Position numbers and translations under genes: made by a program. This document shows positions 16,066 through 25,000 of a stretch of 64,000 bases of DNA, in pieces. The notes under the pieces are model-generated. The model made no database searches. It was not told where the DNA came from and worked only from the letters and a program-made list of their open reading frames with translations. Source of the stretch: Betaproteobacteria bacterium (lineage in GTDB: Bacteria > Pseudomonadota > Gammaproteobacteria > Burkholderiales > Burkholderiaceae); the NCBI GenBank assembly GCA_009783065.1, contig WRHV01000002.1, forward strand, positions 49,152-113,151, in the 5' to 3' direction. How positions within the stretch are numbered: position 1 is the stretch's first letter; every line of letters begins with the position of its first letter.

Positions 16066-19000
16066 TCAGAAGGTGATCTGGTTGTTGTTCATCAACTGAT
16101 CCAGCAACTGCTGCTCAAACGAAGCACTGGATCCCGGATCAAACGTGACATTCTCCATATGGATCGTGGCAAGCATCTGCATGTCATAAGCCGCGCCGGC
16201 GCTGCCGTCCCGATCAACTTCCAGAGTCACTATCGCCTTGCTGTTTTCATGGTCAGCATTGACAGAGAGCTTCAGATAACCTTGATCGACCAGATCAGTC
16301 AAAGACACGTTTGACTGGCCTATGCCGGTGAGAAGCTGGCTGATATCCAGGATATCGGCATTGCCATCCGCGCCGATCTGGCCGACATGGAAATCGGTGA
16401 TCGTGTCGCCTACGGTCTTGCCATCCAGTGACTCCAGCGTGTAGACAAAGGTGTCGTTGCCCAGGCCGCCGGACAGGATATTATCGCCCGCGCCACCGTC
16501 GATGATGTCGTTGCCCAAGCCGCCGATCAGAATATCGTCGCCGGCTGTCCCGGTCAGAATATCGTCACCGTCCGTTCCGACAATGACATGCTGCTGCGCG
16601 ACATCCTGTCCGGTTACAACGCCCACGTGCTCCAGATTGCTGGCGAGCGACGTGGTCTCGATACCTACGGTAGCATCATAGACGTTGACGCCATCACCGA
16701 AGCTGCTAAACGCCAGTTTGAAGCTCAGGTCGCTATGATGGGCATAGCCGCTGTCCAGCGTAATGTCGATGTAATCACTTCCCGCTGTCGCCGTGACATG
16801 TGCGATGCTACCTAACTGCGCAGTCGCATCGGCGATCTGGTCTGCCGTCATGCCGTTCATGGTCAGTTTGAACGAAATATCCTCACTGATTGTCTCGGTC
16901 ATGCTGGCCGGGTCAAAGTACAGTCCCGCAGCAGCCAGGGCGATCGTGTAGGCCATCTCGTTCGCGGCGATGTCGGCTTGCGAGCGGATGCTCAGGTCAA
17001 AGCCGTCATCTACACGGGTAACCGTGATCTCTTTCGGCACATTCGTATCAGCCTCGGCGTTCTTCTCGAAGTAGTTGTTACTATCCTCGACATTGGTGAT
17101 TGCGACCTTGATCAAACCGCCGCCATCAACCGGGCTGTTAAGCACATTTACCGTCAGGTCAACAGAAGGCTGGCCTTTGGTCAGGGTCACTTCGTATACC
17201 CCAGGCGTCGCCGTCGGAGTACCGCCCGATACCACCGAACCGGCTGGCAAATCGGTAAACGTCACTGTCACCTTCACCGTAGTTCCAGCCCCGCCTTCCG
17301 TTCCCAGAATGCCCGTCGTATCCGCGACCGTCACCGTGAAGGAACCACCTTCATCAATGGTCGTTTCGCTCACGGTCAGGCCGATGATCGGGCCGGTATC
17401 AGTCGCATTGTCCACCACCTCATTGACGATTGGGGTATCGTCGATGTTAATCGTTTCGTACTGGGCTGCGCCCGCCGAATCCTGAGTCACGCTCACGACC
17501 TGCGCCGAAATGGTATCGGTTGCCGTATTGATGACGGCGTTATCAGCCAGCGGCACCGAAACTTTGATCGCTTTCAGCGCCGCCTCGGTCATGCCGGCCG
17601 GTATATTGACCGTCAGGATGCCTGTAGCGGGGTCATAGTCGTAGCTTCCACCCGTCGGCAGGCCGGTAACTGTTACATTGCCGTTGCCGTCAACCGCCAC
17701 AACGCCTGTCGTATCAATCTGGATTGTGACCGTCAGGCCGTTGGCCAGCTTGCCGCCTTCAACCGTACTGCCGGTAACATTGGCCAGTTCCGAACCGGCG
17801 AAGCTAAACACGAAGTTGCCGCCTTCAACCGAGCTCACCGGGTCATCCGCAACAATCGCAATGGTCGGACCGGAACCAGGGAAGTTATCCGTCACCTCGT
17901 TGGTAACGACATCACTGCTATCGTATTTGACCGTTTCGTACTTGTCTGCGCCTGTCGCCGGATCATCCTGCACCACACTCTTGACAGAAGCCGAAATGGT
18001 ATCGTCTGCGGTATTGGCGATGGCGTTATCCTTCAGCGGAACCGAAACGGTGATCCCTTTCAGATCCGCCTCGCTCGTGCCGGCCGGTACATGGAACGTC
18101 AGAGTACCGTCGCTATTGAGGGTACACTCCTGATCCACACCGCCGATCGTCACGATCACTTTGTCGCCGTCAATCTCCACAACGCCTGCCGTCTCAAGCT
18201 GGATTGTGACCGTCAGGCCGTTGACCAGGCCGCCGGCATTGACTTCAGCCGTGTTGTCGGCAGCATGGGCCAGTGACGAAGCGCCGAGGGTGAACTCGTA
18301 GACGCCGCCTTCTTCCGAAGTCGCAGTAACAATCTCAAGCGCAATGGTCGGGCCGTCGCGCGCATCATCGACCATGGTAACAACCGGATGGAGCATCACT
18401 TCTGTCGAAATCGTGATGTCGCGGGTGTAATCATTGTCTCCCGGAGGGCCTTCGATACGGATCGCCGCATCAATGGTACTGCCCCTGCCATACTCCACTT
18501 CGACATAGTAGCGGCCGCCTTCCGACTTGATCTCGTACTCTTTGCCTCCGACAAAGACCTTTGTGTCATCCACATTGGCGGCATTGATACCGCCGAGGAA
18601 GAATTTGACCGTTCCCGCGATATCGGTGAAATTGGTCGAGTTGGAAGACCGCGTGTAATCACATCCGGCCCCATCCTGCGCGATCAGCCCATAGCTGGCG
18701 GAACCCTCCGCCAGCAGGGTGCTCGCCTCGCCGCCTGCCACCGTATCGATCGTCAGTGAAAACTCCCTGTCGGCATTCACCACCTCGTTGTTGACCGTCG
18801 GTATCACAACCTTGTAATCGCCAATCGCCAGGCCGTGAGGAAGGAGGATCGTAACCTTGCCATCAGCGCCTATCTCGAACGAGCGAACATCGCCGCCGCC
18901 AAAATCGATTTTCAGCCAGTACTTGCCATCAGTACCCTTTTGCACCCACTCTGTCCAGTCAACCGAATTGCCTTCGGAATCCGTACCGCCGGTCAGCTTG

Positions 19001-22000
19001 AGCGTCACCTTGGTATCCTCCTGGTCAGACGCTTTGCTTCGCGTCAGATGCAGCATGAACACCATGTCATCGCCTTCCGCCACCGTCGGATTCTTCGGAT
19101 CTTCCATAGTCAGTGAAATCTGCGGTCCATTCCTGACATCTTCCACTATCAGGTCGAGCGCGACATTGTCGCCCAGCCGCAGTTCGCCTTTCTCGCCGCC
19201 GATGATCTCTACCTTGAGCGTTTCAGTGGTTTCGGAAACCTGGTCGTCATTCATCGTGATCGTGAACTTCGACACACCCGTCCCATCATGGATCGGCACT
19301 TTGATAACCCAGGCATTACCATCCAGCGCGATGGCGAGTTCCTTGCCGCCGTCGCTTACCAGCTTCCAACCCGCGCCATCCTGTACAACCTTGTACTCAA
19401 CGCCATCAACCGTGATGCTCTTGATGTCGGCCGGCGTCATCTTGCTCTTGCCGGTCGAATCCATTCCCGTCTCCGCGCCATCCAGGCTGTCAAACGTGAG
19501 CTTCACCAGCGCCCAGGCATCTTCCGCCACAACCTTGTCGAGCTTGATCATGAAATCGGCGCTTTGATTCTCCCCAATCGTCTTCTCCGTTTTACCATCC
19601 TCGAAGGGGTAAAGGAGAGTCATAAACGGGCCATCGACGAGGTCATGGACGATAACCTTGTTGCTTTCAGATGAATTGCCCTCGCCGCCATAGGGGCTAT
19701 CCTTGATCGTCGCGTCGATCGAGAATTCCCGGCCATCATTCGAAATATAGTCGTTCGGGAAGGTGAGGTTCAAATCCACATAATCATCGCCCGGGTAGAT
19801 GGTCACTTCCTGGGTGTAGAGTATCGTGGTTTCACCGTCCAGAACATATTTGACGACAATCTCGATCACGACCGGCTCATTGCCTGTCAGGCTCACAGAA
19901 TCGCCCAGGTTTTCGAGCGAGATACGCGCCACAAAGTCCTTGCCGACGGGAACGTCGTTGTCGGCCGTGTCTTTGCAGTCGCCGCTTGTCCGCATATCGC
20001 CTTCTTTGACGTCTTTGAGCAGCACAAGGTTGCCGGCATCATCAACGTAACCGATTTCCACTTTCGGCGTCAAATTCTCCATGTCCGTGTCTTTGACCGT
20101 CACCACGTTTGAGCCATCCGAGCCTTTCGGCAGCGCCCCAACCACATCCGTGATGATCGGCGAGAAATATTCGTCTCCTTCAACCTGATTGTCATCATAG
20201 ACGGTTGGCAGTTTTCCTGTAACCGTTGTACCGGTGCCGCCGGCAGGGTACGGCCCGAACGAGTCCGTGTTGGGGTCATACTCATAGACGGTATTGCCGA
20301 CCTTCAGCGACAGAACCGGGTTGCCGTCGGCATCCGGCGTGAGTTGCATCGTGAAGTTGTTTTTGCCGTCATTCTTCAGCGCATTGAGCAGGTCCTGACT
20401 GATCTCGACGGTCACAGACCTGTCGGGAACAGGGTAGCCATCCTTATCGAAAACGAGGTTGCCATGTTTATCGACTTTTTGGGGTCCCTGAAAGTCACGG
20501 GGACCGGTCGTGATATCCAGCACGTCGATCGTCACCTTGAGCGGGCCACCTGTGTAATCATTCAAACCGTTGACATTGACATCGTAGCTGACCGTCTTGC
20601 TCTCACCTGTACCCGTGTTCGGCGTCTCGTAAATCTTGTTCGTCGGCACCGACACGTCCACCGAAAGAACATGACCGCCGCCGCCGCCCACGATGATCGG
20701 ATCACTCGGCGTGCTGTCAGAGCGCGCTTCAGCACCGTCGGTATGGTCAACGGCAAGGTATACGATTCCCGATCCATATTCGTCGATAGTTTCCTGCAGG
20801 GTAACATTTGACCCATCGGGCAATTCAACAATTTTATACCACAGTATGGAGCCGGTTTTCGAATCGATCACCGGTTCTGCCAGCAGGAAGTCGGACGCTT
20901 TCAGTACAAGGCCGGCAAGTGTCACCCATTCGCCGCTCGCGTTCATGGTGATCAGTTCGTCGCCCTTGTAGATAAAGGTCTGCGGCCCGCTTGCATCGGT
21001 ACAATGTATCGCTTTCAAGACCACATCAACAGGCTCGCCCATGACAATATTCGGATTGCCATCCTTACCCACCAGCGGATTACCATCCTTATCCTTCGCT
21101 TCCGGATTAGGAGTACCATCATCCTTAAGCAGCGGCGTGCCTTTTTCATCCACCTGCCTGATTGCGCTGCCGTCACCGAACTTGAAGTAATACTCCCCGG
21201 TATGATTACCAATGCCTTCTTCATCCCCGTAATAGATGACACCCACTTTCAACTGGAGTCTCGGGCCCATGCCGTCATCCTCGATCATGTCGCTTCTTGT
21301 GAGCTGATCGTCGGTGTAAATCGGATTCCCGCTGGAGTCTTTGCCCCACTGCACTTCGCTGCCCACCATGTTGTCAATGGTCCAGTCGACACTTTCGGCA
21401 TTTTCGCCAGTACCGGACTTGTTCTCATTGTTATGGTGCTCATGCAGGATATCGATGCTGAACTGCGCCCTGTCCGCGTTTTTTTCAATGATCACGAAGT
21501 AGACGCCGGGGCCGGGATCACCGCCACTGATGTCGAAGTACCAGGGCGGGTTACCACCGTAGTAATCCATGAGCTGCGCGTAATCCATGATGCCGTCGCC
21601 GAGCGCGAAATCCGTACCCAGCGCAGCGCCACCACCCAACTTGAGGGTGATAATAATATCCTCGGCCGCGGCGCCGTTCAGGACAATTTCATAATTGCCC
21701 TGGGTCGGCCCAATCTCGGGATCATTGTATGTGTTAATCGGCTCTTTCAGTTCGCCGATCAGATCGAAGGATTGCAGCGCAGGGCCGGAAAGCGGCAGGT
21801 CGCCCGGTTGCACGTCCACATTGGGCACGTTGCCATCCTTGATGACGATATCCCCACCGGATTCGTTTTTGCCGAAACCTGTAACCTTGCCGTCACCGTC
21901 TTTTGTGGTTTCCCTACTCGGCGCACTCTCGTTGCCCTCCACGCTCGCGATTTCGACATGGAACGTCTCATCCGGCTCGGTAAGATCATCATCAATAATC

Positions 22001-25000
22001 AGGCCATCAATTTTCGGGTTGGCCTCCCAGTGATGAATGGGGGCGCCTGTATCAACCCAGTTTGCGCCATCAAAGTAAACGACCTTGTTGCCGGCAGCAT
22101 CATAAGCCACCCAGTCCGTATACGCAATAACCGTCGTGTTGGCTGTCGGCTCATAGTCACTGCCCTGTGTGGCATGGCCGTAGCCTGTGCCGGTCTCGTT
22201 GTATTTGAGCGTCAGCGTCATGTCCTGAACCGGAGGCTCCCTGCCGGTATAAACTTCGCCCGGCACGCCACCTTCCACATACAGGTTGTTGTACAGCCAG
22301 ACTTTAATCCAGGCATCGCCCGTCTTGACAACGCCGTTATCGTCGACATATTGCTCATACCCAACGCCATCCTTGATACCCAGCCACATGCCGGAACCCC
22401 AGCCCGTGTTGCCGCCATCCTTGATATCCGTTACCACGCTACCGGGTTTGCTGCCGGAATCTTCCGGATCCTTCATGGAGCCAACATTCTCGGGGTTGTT
22501 ACCGTCAACGTTCTTGGGAGCATACATGATCAGCTCATACTGTCCTGTCGCTTCCGTCAGGCTGTCGTCAATGGCTTTCATCGTCAGGTCAATCGATTTA
22601 CCCGCGATGTCGCAGCCATCCTTCACATAGAAGGTGATGACCGGCCCGTTGCTACCCCACTGGATCGTCGCAGTCACATAAGCGTCACCGCTCGCGTTCG
22701 TGCCAAATTCCTTCGCCAACTGCGCATTGAGGGCGGCCTGGAAATCGGGAATATCGGCTGCTGTGTTCAGGATAATCACGCCATTCAGCCAGCCGCCTTG
22801 TTCATAACCATCGCCATCCGCGGCGTTCAGAGATCCCTCTTTACCCGGGGCTTCGATGACGTACACCACGTTATCCCCGTATGACCCGGTGGCGTTCTTC
22901 GGTCTGAATGCCACGTCAAATTCATAGCTTGCGCCCGTATACAGATGATCGTGTCCTTCTATCGATTCGCCTTTGCCGTTGAACCATTTTTGCTCACCCG
23001 TGACAGGGTCGGTTTTGACATAGTTGCCGTCGCCGTCGGCCCATTTGATTTTGTACGTGGCGATGGTATAAAGGTCGTCCTGGAGGTGCGCGCCTTTATT
23101 TCCGTCATGTTCGCCGAACGTTTTTTCCTCGTACACCACTTTGTCGCCCTGGATGTACATCAGGGTTGACGGGTTGTCCAGCGACAGACTCAGATCCGCT
23201 GTCGCCCTGTCGCCATCCCCATCCTCTACCGTGTAGGTAAAGACCAGCTTGACAGACTCGTTCATGCCATTTGCGCCGTCCGGTTTGACAAAGGCGTAGG
23301 AACCATCGCTGTACATGACAAACTTGCCAACCAGATTGCCATCATGGAAGATATCGTACACCGTACCGACTTCTAGCGTGGCACCCCGAGGGAATATAGT
23401 GCCGGAATCCGCAGCTTTAACAAAGTAATCATCTGTGCTGCCATCGACATTAAACGTGTAGCTCTGCACGGCGCCCGTGCCGCCGGAAGCTTTGCCGTTC
23501 GTGTCGTACTTCCAGCCGTCACCTTTCCAGCCATCTGCGCCGGATTTGTCGTTATCCAACACATTGCCGGTCACGCCACGGTCATATCTGCCGCCATCCC
23601 CGTTTTTATCGCCATCCCCCTTGTCTGAGTATTCCAACCCATCCTTGCCAAGGAAAATCATCTTGCCATCACCGATGAACGAGCTCTGGGCATCGAAGGC
23701 ATCGAAATCATCCATGGTAATCGGGGCGTCATCGTGAATGGTGACATTGATGGGATTGGCCTTGTTGTTCGCCGTATCGCCGGTATGGTCTGTGACCTCC
23801 ACATAAAATTTGAAAGAATCAGAACCAGATTGGTCGCCCGGTTTGTTCACCGTATTGCTGCCACCACTCGTCATCGAGTTGTCCGTCAGCGTGAACGAGT
23901 AGTTCACGATATAGCCTTGACCTGTGCCCGTTCCTGACATGACAATGCTGGTAATGGTCAGGTAGCCGACACAGGTGGGATCGGTGCTTAAAACCTCCTT
24001 ACCGGCCGCATCCACGTAGATTTTTGCGTAATCGGCATCAAGCGTGAACGTGCCATCGGCATTGCCCGTGAAGGTTCTTTCAAAATTGCCATCAACAGAA
24101 CTCTTGATCGAGACCGTATCCAGTTTTTCCCGTATCCCCAGGTCAGGGGAGTAGGTATTAATGGCCAGGGAACCATTGCTGGTAGTGCCGTGCCCTGCCT
24201 TTCCGGCCTGGGTGCCAGGCGCGTTGTCTTCGCCTCTTGCGCCAAGCCCGTCTTCATGGACGGTCAGATGGCTCGCACTGTTGACAGTGAAAGAGGGCTC
24301 CTTCGTGTCCGGATTGACTTTGATCGTCAGTGTCGAGGAGGCACTGTCGCCGTCGCCGTCCGTGATCGTGTAGTTGACCACAATCGTGCCGCCCTTGTCG
24401 CTGAGCTTGACGTCGCCTGCATGCTGCTCGTAGGTATATTTGCCATCGGCTTCCAGCGTCAGCGTGCCGATTGGATTGGCATCGATTTTTGGGACGCCAC
24501 CGACTGTATCAGACACGTTGTAGACCTTGTAGACACCTGAGCCTTCATCCACAAAAACCAGGCCGCCGGTCGCCGAGACCGTGACCTTGCCGTCCGCGCC
24601 CCAGGCAAAGCTGCCTTTGCCGTCCGCGCCGTAATTGTCTTTGCCGCCTTGCGCATGTGTCTTGTTGCCTATGCCGCCGTCAATGCTCACTGTGCCGTCT
24701 ACCACATTGCCTGTAACCGTGATCTTGTCGCCCGTCTCCTGGATGGTGACAATATCCGCCACCGCCACCGGCGCATCGTCCAGCACCTTCACATTGAATT
24801 TCATCTCCGTTGACGAATCGCCGGTTTTGTCAGTCACCGTGACCGTGACCGGAATATTGTGGTGGCCGCTGCTGTCAGTACCCGCGTTATGGGTTGTTGT
24901 ATCGTCCGAACCACCAGTGATCGCTTTGGTCAGGGTGAAGGTGAACTTGATTTCGCCCAATTCCGAGATGCTCGTAATCGTCAGGTAACCAACACTGTCT